The notes beneath the pieces are model-generated. The model was not told where the DNA came from. It saw only the letters and a list, made by a program, of their open reading frames with translations, and searched no databases. This document shows positions 1 to 7,484 of a stretch of DNA of 64,000 bases, in pieces; the stretch's first letter is position 1, and the number at the start of each line of letters is the position of its first letter. A program made the position numbers and the translations under genes. Origin of the DNA: Bacillota bacterium (GTDB lineage Bacteria; Bacillota; Limnochordia; Limnochordales; ZCTH02-B6); NCBI GenBank assembly GCA_017577945.1, contig PKQS01000014.1:1-64000 (forward strand). Reading direction: 5' to 3'.

Positions 1-134
1 TCCACGGCCGCCAGCGAATCGGACTGCGGCACAAGCTCGGCGTCGTCCGGGTTGTCGAACATCACCTGCGACTCAAGGTCGGGAACCGAAGGCTTGCGTG
101 GCCGAAACCACGGCCTCTCGTCACGTTTGCGCAC
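1..134 (-). CDS. Hypothetical protein, N-terminal fragment
   Basis: Only the first 44 codons lie in the window and the gene runs off the left edge. It starts with GTG at 134, seven bases after a GGAGGGGG Shine-Dalgarno sequence, which makes a real start likely. The visible peptide begins MRKRDERPWFRPRKPS and continues into an acidic stretch (VMFDNPDDAELVPQ). It has no signal peptide or membrane segment in the visible part. I do not recognise the family, and too little is present to assign a role. Confidence 0.55.
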   Translation of the reverse strand, partial: MRKRDERPWFRPRKPSVPDLESQVMFDNPDDAELVPQSDSLAAV

Positions 135-192
135 TTGGTCACCCCCTCCGCGCCGCCCCGCTCTCACCCGCTCGCGTTAGCCTTCCCAGGTC

Positions 193-221
193 TTGATTTT
201 TCTTCGCGGCTGCCTTATACT
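193..221 (+). promoter_or_regulatory. Sigma-A promoter of the tRNA-Gly/tRNA-Thr unit
   Basis: TTGATT (193-198), a 17-base spacer and TATACT (216-221) lie about 20 bases before the first tRNA. Spacing and both hexamers fit a vegetative promoter for the two-tRNA transcript. Confidence 0.75.
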
Positions 222-241
222 AAGTCGTGCCGACAGGCCGT

Positions 242-317
242 GCGGATGTAGCTCAGTTGGTAGAGCATCAGCTTCCCAAGCTGAGGGTCGCGGGTTCGAG
301 TCCCGTCATCCGCTCCA
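242..317 (+). tRNA. tRNA-Gly (anticodon CCC)
   Basis: A complete cloverleaf can be drawn. The acceptor stem GCGGATG pairs with CATCCGC, the D-arm is GCTCAGTTGG, the anticodon loop is TTCCCAA (anticodon CCC, reads GGG), and the T-loop is GGTTCGAGTCC. The CCA end is encoded. It is the first gene of a short tRNA operon with tRNA-Thr. Confidence 0.95.
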
Positions 318-338
318 GTTCACATTTCCCGTCGTCTC

Positions 339-414
339 GCTGGCGTAGCTCAGTCGGTAGAGCGACGCACTCGTAATGCGTAGGTCACCGGTTCGAGCCC
401 GGTCGCCAGCTCCA
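339..414 (+). tRNA. tRNA-Thr (anticodon CGT)
   Basis: The acceptor stem GCTGGCG pairs with CGCCAGC and the anticodon loop CTCGTAA gives anticodon CGT, reading ACG. A standard T-arm and an encoded CCA are present. It lies 21 bases after tRNA-Gly and is followed directly by a terminator, so the pair is one transcript. Confidence 0.95.
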
Positions 415-418
415 CACG

Positions 419-452
419 AACCCCTCGAGAGCAGCCTCTCGAGGGGTTTTTT
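419..452 (+). terminator. Rho-independent terminator after tRNA-Thr
   Basis: A 13-base arm (AACCCCTCGAGAG) pairs perfectly with CTCTCGAGGGGTT across a 4-base loop and is followed by a T-run. It closes the tRNA transcript. The 290 bases from here to the thiolase start hold nothing I can identify. Confidence 0.9.
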
Positions 453-744
453 ATGTCCATGCCGCAGCGTACGCTGCAGGACCTGCCGCACACCTACCGC
501 AGCGCATGCCGACGCGCTGCCGCCCTCGCTCCGCACCGCTCTCCAACGAACGCTCCCCGGCGGTATTCACGTCGCCCGCCCGTATTCACACCGCCCCCGG
601 CGCGGCCGCGGCAGGAAACGTGCAGCGCCGAGCGGAAAAATGTGTAGCATCGCGGCGGGCTGCCGGGACGCCGCGCCGCCAACAGGGGGAAGCGGACAAG
701 CACGTCTCGGCGAGCCAGTTTTCGGGGCGGGGGGGAGCTTACGT

Positions 745-1926
745 ATGGCGCGCACGGTCATCCTGGGGGGCGCCCGGACGCCTTTCGGCGTGCTGGGCGG
801 GAAGCTGAAGGACATTCCGGCCACCACGCTGGGGGGCATCGCCATTCGCGCGGCGCTGGAGCGCTCGGGCGTCGCGCCGCACGAGGTCGACAACGTGCTG
901 ATGGGGATGGTCGTGCAAGCCGGCGCCGGCCAGATTCCGTCGCGCCAGGCGAGCATGGCCGCGGGGCTGCCCGAGACGGTCACGTCGGAGACCATCAACA
1001 AGGTGTGCGCCTCGGGGATGCGCGCCGTCAATCTGGGCGACGCGCTGATCCGCAGCGGCGAAGCGGACGTCGTGGTCGCAGGCGGCATGGAAAGCATGAG
1101 CCGCGGGCCGGGGCTGCTGCCCGACGCGCGGTTCGGCCGCCGGCTGGGCCACGGAACGATTCTCGACTCCGTCGTGCACGACGGGCTCTGGTGCGCCTTC
1201 GCCGGCGTGCATATGGGCAACCACGGCGAACGCATGGCCCGGGAATTCAACGTGAGCCGGGAAGAGCAAGACCTTTGGGCGCTACGGAGCCATCAGCGCG
1301 CCATCGCGGCCATTGACGCGGGGCGCCTGGCCGAGGAGATCGTGCCGGTGGAGGTGCCCGTGCGCGGCGGCACCGAGCTGTTCGACACCGACGAAGCGCC
1401 GCGCCGGGACACCAGCCTGGAAAAGCTGGCGCGCTTGCGCCCGGTCTTCGAAGAAAACGGCTGCATCACGGCCGGCAACGCGCCGGGCATCAACGACGGC
1501 GCCGCGGCGCTGGTGCTGATGAGCGAAGACCGGGCCCGGGCCGAGGGCCGCAAGCCCCTCGCGCGCATCCGGGCGTGGGCCACGGTGGCGGCCGAGCCGC
1601 CGTATCTGGCCACCGTGCCGGCGCTGGCCGCCGACAAAGCGCTGGCCAAGGCCGGCCTGTCCCGCTCCGACATCGGCCTGGTAGAAATCAACGAAGCCTT
1701 CGCCGTCGTCGCCATCGTCAGCACGCGGCTGGGCAACTGGGACCCGGAAATCGTCAACGTCAACGGCGGCGCCATCGCCCTGGGGCATCCCATCGGTGCC
1801 AGCGGCGCCCGCATCGTCCTGACGCTGGCCTATGAGATGCGGCGGCGCGGCGTGCAGTTCGGCCTGGCGGCCATCTGCAGCGGCGGCGGCCAAGGCGAAG
1901 CCGTCGTCCTCGAACGGGTGGACTAG
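745..1926 (+). CDS. Acetyl-CoA acetyltransferase (thiolase)
   Basis: This 393-residue thiolase condenses two acetyl-CoA or cleaves 3-ketoacyl-CoA, in cytoplasmic fatty-acid or short-chain acyl-CoA metabolism. All three catalytic signatures are present: the nucleophilic Cys88 in NKVCASGMRAV, His348 in NGGAIALGHPIGASG, and Cys378 in CSGGGQGEA. The length is normal for the family. The reading frame is open far upstream, but the ATG at 745 is preceded by GGGGGAG and starts with the typical MARTVILGGARTPFG, so it is the start. It is encoded alone; the next gene on this strand begins 63 bases later. Whether it works in synthesis or degradation cannot be told from context. Confidence 0.95.
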   Translation: MARTVILGGARTPFGVLGGKLKDIPATTLGGIAIRAALERSGVAPHEVDNVLMGMVVQAGAGQIPSRQASMAAGLPETVTSETINKVCASGMRAVNLGDALIRSGEADVVVAGGMESMSRGPGLLPDARFGRRLGHGTILDSVVHDGLWCAFAGVHMGNHGERMAREFNVSREEQDLWALRSHQRAIAAIDAGRLAEEIVPVEVPVRGGTELFDTDEAPRRDTSLEKLARLRPVFEENGCITAGNAPGINDGAAALVLMSEDRARAEGRKPLARIRAWATVAAEPPYLATVPALAADKALAKAGLSRSDIGLVEINEAFAVVAIVSTRLGNWDPEIVNVNGGAIALGHPIGASGARIVLTLAYEMRRRGVQFGLAAICSGGGQGEAVVLERVD

Positions 1927-1988
1927 AGCAAAACCGAGAGGTCAACGAGAGGAAAGCCGAAGCAAACGACGCAACGGAGGCGGAACCA

Positions 1989-2261
1989 TTGCCGGCGCAT
2001 CAGCCACCGGGACGCATTCACGGCCGCGTCGTCGACGCGGCAACCGGCGAGCCCGTCGCCGACGCGTCCATCCGCATTCACGACGAACTGGCCGTCGTGG
2101 ACCTGCAGACGACGAACCGGCGCGGCGAATTCATGTCGCGTCTGTTGTTCGCGGGTACTTACGCGGTGGAGGTGCAGCACGGGGACCGCACGGCCAGGGT
2201 CGACGACGTCGTCGTCAGGCTAGCCGAGACGACGCGTGTGGAAATTCGCTTGCCGGGCTGA
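1989..2261 (+). CDS. Small carboxypeptidase-regulatory-like domain protein
   Basis: A 90-residue protein consisting almost entirely of one carboxypeptidase regulatory-like (transthyretin-fold) domain. GRVVDAATGEPVADASIRI is the usual first strand and turn, and FAGTYAVEVQHGDR is the second half. Such beta-sandwich domains normally occur in secreted or surface proteins, but no signal peptide is seen here. It starts with TTG at 1989, eight bases after a clear GGAGG. Its last 47 bases overlap the end of the convergent MATE gene. The function of the stand-alone domain is unknown; the family call is fairly secure. Confidence 0.75.
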   Translation: MPAHQPPGRIHGRVVDAATGEPVADASIRIHDELAVVDLQTTNRRGEFMSRLLFAGTYAVEVQHGDRTARVDDVVVRLAETTRVEIRLPG

Positions 2262-3606
2262 GAGCGGCGCCGCGGCGGTAGACGGCGCGCAGCCGCCACG
2301 CCAGGCCCGCGGCGCCGGCGGCCAAGCCCGTGATGAGGCCGATCCAGTAACCGTAGGGCCCCAAGCCCGTGAACGTCGCGAGCAGGTGTCCCACCGGCAA
2401 GCCGATGCCCCAGTGCGCCAGCAGCGCGACGATCATGGGAACGGTCACGTCTTTGTACCCGCGGAGCGTGCCTTGGATGGGCGCGGCGACGGCGTCCGAC
2501 AACTGGAAGAACATGACGTAGTACAGGAACGACTCCACCAGGGCCCGTACAGCCGCATCGTCGGTGTACCAGCCGGCCACCCAATGCCGGAACAAGGCCA
2601 AAAACGCGGCCGACAGCACGCCCATGCTCAGCGACGTCCCCAAGCCCAGCCGCGTGTATTGCCGGGCATGGTCCAGCCGCCGCGCGCCAACTTCATACCC
2701 GACCGCAATCGTCAGCGCCAGCGAGATGCTCATGGGGAACATGTACAGAAGGTTGGCGAAGTTGATGGCCGCCTGGTGGGCCGCCACCGTCGTTGTGCCG
2801 AAGCGGCTCATGAGCAACGCCACCAGGGAAAAGATGCCGACCTCCATAAAGACGGCCAAGCCCATGGGCACGCCGATGCGCAGCTGTTCCGACCACGCCC
2901 GCAGCGACGGGCGCGGCAAGCGGGCGAACACCCGGTACGACCGGAACGGCTCCACGCGCGCCGCCACGGCCGCCGCGACCCCCGCGATGATCCAGTTCGT
3001 CAGCGCCGCCGCGATGCCCGCACCTACGCCGCCAAGGCGCGGAAAGCCCCAGGCGCCGAAAATGAGCACGTAGTTCAGCAGCACGTGGACGGGCAGCGAC
3101 AGCATGGTGATGCCCAGCGTCGCTCGCGTCTGGCCCAGGCCGTCCATGAAACTGCGCAGGACGGTGTAGGCAAACGACGGCACCAGCCCGAGGCCGATGG
3201 CGGCCAAATAGCCGGCGGCGATGCGCTGCACTTCCGGCTCCAGCCCCATGCCGTCCAGCACGCGCGGCACCGCCCACAGGCCGGCCAGCGCCACCGCCGC
3301 CGCCATAGCTACCGCTAAGTACAGTGCCTGCCCTACTGCCGGCGCGATTTCCCGCTCCCGGCGGGCGCCCAAATGTTGCGCCACAATGGGCGTCAGCGCC
3401 AGCAGCACGCTGGACAGCCCGGTTTGCACCGGCGCCCAGAGGTTGCTGCCGACGGCCACCCCGGCCAGGTCCACCGGCGAAAACCGCCCGGCCATCACCG
3501 TATCGGCGAAACCCATCAAGGAAAGCCCAATCTGCGTCAGCAAAATCGGGCCCAAAATGACAAAGAGCTGCCGCGCTTTTTCCCCTAACGTCGACGTCGG
3601 ATGCAA
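2215..3606 (-). CDS. MATE-family multidrug/cation antiporter
   Basis: A polytopic membrane protein of 463 residues with about twelve hydrophobic helices, of the NorM/DinF (MATE) type that exports drugs or metabolites using a Na+ or H+ gradient. The N-terminus shows the family pattern ILLTQIGLSLMGFADTVMAGR, and the mid-region SFMDGLGQTRATLGI matches the fourth-helix region. The frame is open about 100 bases further upstream, but GGAAGG lies nine bases before a TTG at 3606, and this start removes an Arg-rich extension not expected in the family. The 3' end overlaps the convergent small gene by 47 bases. A second MATE gene of identical length lies at 53.5 kb. Confidence 0.9.
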   Translation of the reverse strand: MHPTSTLGEKARQLFVILGPILLTQIGLSLMGFADTVMAGRFSPVDLAGVAVGSNLWAPVQTGLSSVLLALTPIVAQHLGARREREIAPAVGQALYLAVAMAAAVALAGLWAVPRVLDGMGLEPEVQRIAAGYLAAIGLGLVPSFAYTVLRSFMDGLGQTRATLGITMLSLPVHVLLNYVLIFGAWGFPRLGGVGAGIAAALTNWIIAGVAAAVAARVEPFRSYRVFARLPRPSLRAWSEQLRIGVPMGLAVFMEVGIFSLVALLMSRFGTTTVAAHQAAINFANLLYMFPMSISLALTIAVGYEVGARRLDHARQYTRLGLGTSLSMGVLSAAFLALFRHWVAGWYTDDAAVRALVESFLYYVMFFQLSDAVAAPIQGTLRGYKDVTVPMIVALLAHWGIGLPVGHLLATFTGLGPYGYWIGLITGLAAGAAGLAWRLRAVYRRGAALSPASEFPHASSRLA

Positions 3607-3714
3607 CGAATTCAGCCTTCCCTCGCCTGCGCACCGCCGGCGCCGGCCCTGCGCAGAGTCGGGCAGGCGCCGCGCCGGTACGCACCGCCGCACGGCGGCA
3701 CGCACCTATTAATG

Positions 3715-4506
3715 CTAAGCGAGGAGGACCCGGTCGTCCAGTAGTTGCCGTCCTCTGGCGCGGCTGAATTCGTCCAAAAGGTCCTGCACCGTCATGCGCG
3801 CCCGCTCGGGCCCCGACACGTCCAGCACGATGGCGCCTTCGTGCATCATGATGGTCCGGTCGCCCACTCGCAGCGCGTGCTCCAGGTTGTGCGTCACCAT
3901 CAGCGTCGTCAGGCCGTACTCGCTCACGATGCGCGTGGTCAGCTCCAGCACCTGCCGCGCCGTCTTCGGATCCAGCGCCGCCGTATGCTCGTCCAGCAGG
4001 AGCAGCGACGGGCGCGCCAACGTGGCCATGATCAGCGACAGGGACTGCCGCTGACCGCCGGACAGCAGCCCCACGGGCGTGTGCAGCCGTTCTTCCAGGC
4101 CCAGCCCCAGCTGCGCCAGCCGCTCGCGAAACCGCCGCCGGTCCGCCGCCGTCACGCCCCGCCGCAGCCCCCGGCGCTTTCCCCGGCAGGCCGCGATGGC
4201 CAGGTTTTCCTCAATGGTCATCGACGCCGCCGTGCCGTGCAGCGGGTCCTGGAACACCCGGCCGATGAACGCCGCGCGGCGGTGCTCGCTCCAGTCGGTG
4301 ATGTCGACGCCGTTCAGGCGGATGGTGCCTTCGTCCGGCAAGTGGCGCCCTGCAATGAGATTGAGCAGCGTCGATTTGCCGGCGCCGTTGCTGCCGACGA
4401 TGGCCACGAACTGGCCCGCCGGCACCGTCAAGTCTACGCGATCCACCGCGACTTTGACGCTGCCGCCCACGGTGAACCGCTTCGTAAGTCCGCGCACGAC
4501 CAGCAT
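3715..4506 (-). CDS. ABC transporter ATPase, TrpXYZ-type importer
   Basis: This 263-residue nucleotide-binding subunit energises the importer formed with the two preceding genes. Walker A is GSNGAGKST (38-46), the signature LSGGQ lies at 148-152, and Walker B LLLLDE at 168-173 is followed by an H-loop (MVTHN). The Walker B Glu is followed by H-T, a pattern I associate with the uncharacterised ABC group that includes the streptococcal tryptophan importer. It starts four bases after the permease stop, so the subunits are translationally coupled. It is the last gene of a minus-strand operon: binding protein, permease, ATPase. The substrate is not determined; aromatic amino acids are one possibility. 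Confidence 0.9.
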   Translation of the reverse strand: MLVVRGLTKRFTVGGSVKVAVDRVDLTVPAGQFVAIVGSNGAGKSTLLNLIAGRHLPDEGTIRLNGVDITDWSEHRRAAFIGRVFQDPLHGTAASMTIEENLAIAACRGKRRGLRRGVTAADRRRFRERLAQLGLGLEERLHTPVGLLSGGQRQSLSLIMATLARPSLLLLDEHTAALDPKTARQVLELTTRIVSEYGLTTLMVTHNLEHALRVGDRTIMMHEGAIVLDVSGPERARMTVQDLLDEFSRARGRQLLDDRVLLA

Positions 4507-4510
4507 AAGA

Positions 4511-5455
4511 TCACCCGCTTCGTTCCAGCCCGCGCCGCTTTTGCGCCGCCGGCCGCAGCGCCGGGGCCGTCTCCCGCCGCGCGGCCCGCCGCAGCAGCCC
4601 GTCCTTCAGCGCCGGCATCGAGAGGGCCATGATGACCAGCAGCGCGGTGACGATGCGCAAATCGGTGGGGGCGAAGCCCGCCCGCAGCGCGAAGAAGATG
4701 GCCAATCGGTACACGACGGAGCCGAGGAGCGCTCCCAGCGTGCCTCGGAAGACCGTGGACGGCCGCAGCAGCGCGTTGCCGATAATCACCGACGCCAAGC
4801 CCGCCACGACCATGCCGAGGCCCATGCCGACGTCCGCATAGCCTTGATACTGCGCCGCCAGCGCCCCGGCCAGCGCCGCCAAGCCGTTGGCCAGCGCGAC
4901 GCCCAAATTGATCATCGCATCGGTGCTGACGCCGAAGCTGCGAATCATGTCCGCGTTGTCGCCCGTGGCCCGCATGGCCAGCCCCAGCTCGGTGGAAAGG
5001 AACCAGTCCAGCAGCAGCTTCAGCGCCAGCGCCGCCGCGAGGAAGACGAAAAGCGTCTGCAGCGGATGGTCGAAGCCCCGCTGGCTGAGTTCGGTGAAAA
5101 TCGTAGGCTGGCGCAGCAGCGGCACGTTGGGACGGCCCATAATGCGCAAGTTGATGGAATACAGCGCGGTCATGGTGAGAATGCCGGCCAGCAGGCCCGA
5201 AATGCGCATTTTCGTGTGCAGCAGGCCCGTCGTGAGGCCGGCCAGCAGCCCACAGGCGGTCGCCGCGGCGATGGACAGCAGCGGATCGACGCCCGCCACG
5301 ATCAACGTGGCCGACACCGCCGCACCCAGCGGAAAGCTGCCTTCCACGGTCAGGTCGGGGAAATTGAGCACCCGGAACGTCAAGTAGACGCCCAGGGCCA
5401 TGATGCCGTACACGAGCCCTTGCTCAATGGACCCGCTCAGCGCGAACCAGCTCAA
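4511..5455 (-). CDS. ABC transporter permease, TrpXYZ-type importer
   Basis: A 314-residue integral membrane permease with eight to nine hydrophobic segments, related to the branched-chain amino acid/ribose permease fold (DLTVEGSFPLGAAVSATLI near residue 35; GLVVAGLASVIIGNALL further on). It starts with TTG at 5455, eight bases after GGAAAGGG. It sits between the substrate-binding protein, 135 bases upstream, and the ATPase, four bases downstream. The C-terminus is Arg-rich and cytoplasmic. The family is recognised as the permease of importers whose binding protein belongs to the ABC_sub_bind family. Confidence 0.9.
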   Translation of the reverse strand: MSWFALSGSIEQGLVYGIMALGVYLTFRVLNFPDLTVEGSFPLGAAVSATLIVAGVDPLLSIAAATACGLLAGLTTGLLHTKMRISGLLAGILTMTALYSINLRIMGRPNVPLLRQPTIFTELSQRGFDHPLQTLFVFLAAALALKLLLDWFLSTELGLAMRATGDNADMIRSFGVSTDAMINLGVALANGLAALAGALAAQYQGYADVGMGLGMVVAGLASVIIGNALLRPSTVFRGTLGALLGSVVYRLAIFFALRAGFAPTDLRIVTALLVIMALSMPALKDGLLRRAARRETAPALRPAAQKRRGLERSG

Positions 5456-5590
5456 CCGCTACACCCTTTCCGCCGCTGCGGGCGCCGCGGCAACGGGCGG
5501 CCGCGCCGGGACGCCGCATCCCCGGCCGGCCTGCGAGCCCGCGACGGCCTCTGGCCGTGCGCGGCCCTCCCCGTTCCGCCGCCCCGCGGC

Positions 5591-6562
5591 TTACTGGATG
5601 ACCCGCGCCGCCTTCTGCAGCAGTTCTTCCGGAATGACGACGCCCATGCGGGCCGCGGCGCTCACGTTCACGACCAGGCTGATTTCCTCCTGGTACTGAA
5701 TCGGAATCTCGGCCGGATCTTCCCCTTGCAGCACCCGGAAGGCGATGTCGGCCGTCTGCCGCCCGAGCTGGTAATAATCGAGCCCGACGGTGGCCAAAGC
5801 GCCCCGCTCGACGCTCAAGTCCTCGCCGGCAATAAGCGGCAGCCGCGCCCGCTCGGCCACGAAGATCACCGACTCAATGGCCGACACCACGGTGTTGTCC
5901 GTCGGCAGGTACAAGGCGTCAACCCGCCCCACCAGCGACTGGGCCGCCTGCAGCACTTCCGCCGAGTTGACCACCGTCGCCTCCACCATCTCGAAGCCCA
6001 GGTCGGCCGCCGCCTCACGGGCCAGCGCCACCTGCACCACCGAGTTAACCTCGCCGGCGTTGTAGAGTACGCCCACGCGCCGGACGCCCGGCACCAGCGC
6101 CTTCAGCAGCTCCAGCTGCGCCCGCACGGGCGTCAGGTCCGACGTGCCCGTCACGTTGGTACCGGGCCGTTCAATGCTCTCCACCAGCCCCGCGCTGACC
6201 GGGTCGGTGACGGCGGTAATCAAGATAGGAATATCGCGGATGACCTGTGCCGCCGCCTGCGCGGTGGGCGTGGCGATGGCCAGCACCAGGTCGACGCGGT
6301 CCGCGGCAAACTTTTGCGCGATGGTCAGGGCCGTGCCCTGGTCCCCCTGCGCGCTCTGAATATCGTAAATCACGTTGACGCCGGGCACGAACCCCAGCTC
6401 GGCCATGCGATCGATGAAGCCCTGCCGGGCGGCGTCCAGAGCCGGGTGCTCCACGATTTGCGTGACGCCGATCCGCAGGGGCGCCGCCGCGGCCGCCAGC
6501 GACGCCGCCAGCACCGACACGAACGCAATTAGAACCACCTTCCGCAGTCTCGTCAAGGACAT
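5591..6562 (-). CDS. ABC transporter substrate-binding protein (ABC_sub_bind/TrpX-like)
   Basis: A 323-residue exported solute-binding protein. Residues 1-27 form a Sec signal peptide (basic start, hydrophobic core, Ala-rich cleavage region) with no lipobox cysteine, unlike most monoderm binding proteins. The mature part begins LRIGVTQIVEHPALD and shows the family patterns GTSDLTPV, VGVLYNAGEVNS and FVAERARLPLIAGED. The ATG at 6562 follows GAGGAG. It leads the three-gene importer operon, and an Lrp-type regulator is encoded 92 bases upstream on the same strand. A non-lipidated binding protein would suit a periplasm, consistent with the TolC genes at the other end of the window. Confidence 0.9.
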   Translation of the reverse strand: MSLTRLRKVVLIAFVSVLAASLAAAAAPLRIGVTQIVEHPALDAARQGFIDRMAELGFVPGVNVIYDIQSAQGDQGTALTIAQKFAADRVDLVLAIATPTAQAAAQVIRDIPILITAVTDPVSAGLVESIERPGTNVTGTSDLTPVRAQLELLKALVPGVRRVGVLYNAGEVNSVVQVALAREAAADLGFEMVEATVVNSAEVLQAAQSLVGRVDALYLPTDNTVVSAIESVIFVAERARLPLIAGEDLSVERGALATVGLDYYQLGRQTADIAFRVLQGEDPAEIPIQYQEEISLVVNVSAAARMGVVIPEELLQKAARVIQ

Positions 6563-6653
6563 GGCTGCTCACTCCTCGTTCCGGCCTTGCTGCTCGTTTA
6601 GGACAAGGCTGCCCTGTCACATCCAGCTCGTCGCCTCGGGGCAGCGCCTCTCG

Positions 6654-7154
6654 TCAGGCGCCTTCCGCCGGCTCTCGTCTCTCCGCGCGCGGCCGCCTCA
6701 CCTCCCTCCAGGCGTGCCGCTCTTTCACCGTCTTCATGACCAGCGACGTGTCGCTGCCTACGATGCCCGGCGTCACCCGCAGCTTCCGGGTCAGGAAGTC
6801 GTAAAGCTCCTCGTTGGAACCGACGACGACTTCAAGGATGAAATCGTACGTTCCGGCGCACGCGGCCGCGAAGCGCACTTCCTCCCACGAACGCAGCTCG
6901 GCCACGATGCTGTCGGCATCCCGCCCCTCCGTGCGCACGCCCACGATGGCGGTGACGGTCCGCCCCAGCCAGTGGGGGTCCACCACGCCTACCACATGAA
7001 CGACGCCCTCCTCCAGCAGCCGGCTCACGCGCTTGCGCACGGTGGCTTCCGCCACGCCCAGCCGGCGGGCCATCTCCGTGTACGCCATGCGGCCGTCTTC
7101 CTGCAGCAAACCGATGATGGCACGGTCCAGTTCGTCGAGAAACGGCACATCCAC
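6654..7154 (-). CDS. Lrp/AsnC-family transcriptional regulator
   Basis: A 166-residue feast/famine regulator. The N-terminal helix-turn-helix (LDELDRAIIGLLQEDGRMAY to VRKRVSRLLEEG, residues 6-48) is followed by an alpha/beta ligand-binding (RAM) domain, with GTYDFILEVVV and TPGIVGSDTSLVM at the usual positions. Start is GTG at 7154, nine bases after GGAG. It is upstream of, and co-directional with, the TrpXYZ-like importer, so it may control that operon in response to an amino acid. A perfect 12-bp palindrome just upstream could be its own operator. The last 20 residues are Arg/Glu-rich and not conserved in the family. Confidence 0.9.
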   Translation of the reverse strand: MDVPFLDELDRAIIGLLQEDGRMAYTEMARRLGVAEATVRKRVSRLLEEGVVHVVGVVDPHWLGRTVTAIVGVRTEGRDADSIVAELRSWEEVRFAAACAGTYDFILEVVVGSNEELYDFLTRKLRVTPGIVGSDTSLVMKTVKERHAWREVRRPRAERREPAEGA

Positions 7155-7170
7155 GCTCGATCACTCCAAA

Positions 7171-7182
7171 TTCGCATGCGAA
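7171..7182. promoter_or_regulatory. 12-bp palindrome upstream of the Lrp-family gene
   Basis: TTCGCATGCGAA is a perfect palindrome 16 bases upstream of the GTG start, just before the Shine-Dalgarno sequence. Its size and place suit a repressor or autoregulatory site; the binding protein is not known. Confidence 0.4.
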
Positions 7183-7484
7183 AAGGAGTTCTCAAACGCA
7201 TTTCGTAATAATGAAACCTCTTATTCACTGGATTCGTCGTTTTTCCTGCCGGAGCGTTTGCAATTCGTGCAGAAATCGTGCGGGCGGAAAGAGGCGCAGG
7301 GGTCAGAAAAGGCGGAAAACGGCTCCGGAAGGGGCAAAGCGAGCACGTTGGGAAACGCGGGGAAAGGCCGTGAAAGGCCGGGAAAAGCAGGGACGAGCCG
7401 GGAAGACCAAGGGAAAAGGCAGGCAGCGGGACCGGCGGCGCCCGAGACGGGCGAAGGCGCCGAACGCTTGGCGCCGGGTGGCAG
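7183..7484. other. Non-coding interval with a strand-biased purine tract
   Basis: About 300 bases separate the Lrp gene from the glycosylase fusion. Positions 7285-7430 are strongly purine-biased on the plus strand, with repeated GGGAAA, GGAAAGG and GGCCGGGAA-like words. I see no convincing gene, tRNA or T-run terminator in it. An inverted repeat (GGCGCC pairs about 7469-7485) might end the glycosylase transcript weakly. Confidence 0.4.

Noticed and set aside
4079..6532. Very long open frame on the plus strand across the ABC importer genes
   Set aside because: It is antisense to three well-formed genes, is rich in Arg/His/Gln as expected from a GC-rich complement, and has no ribosome site or recognisable domain. 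The same reasoning removes similar long frames at 15095-16969, 18764-20722, 32010-34010, 35689-37131 and 61662-63671.
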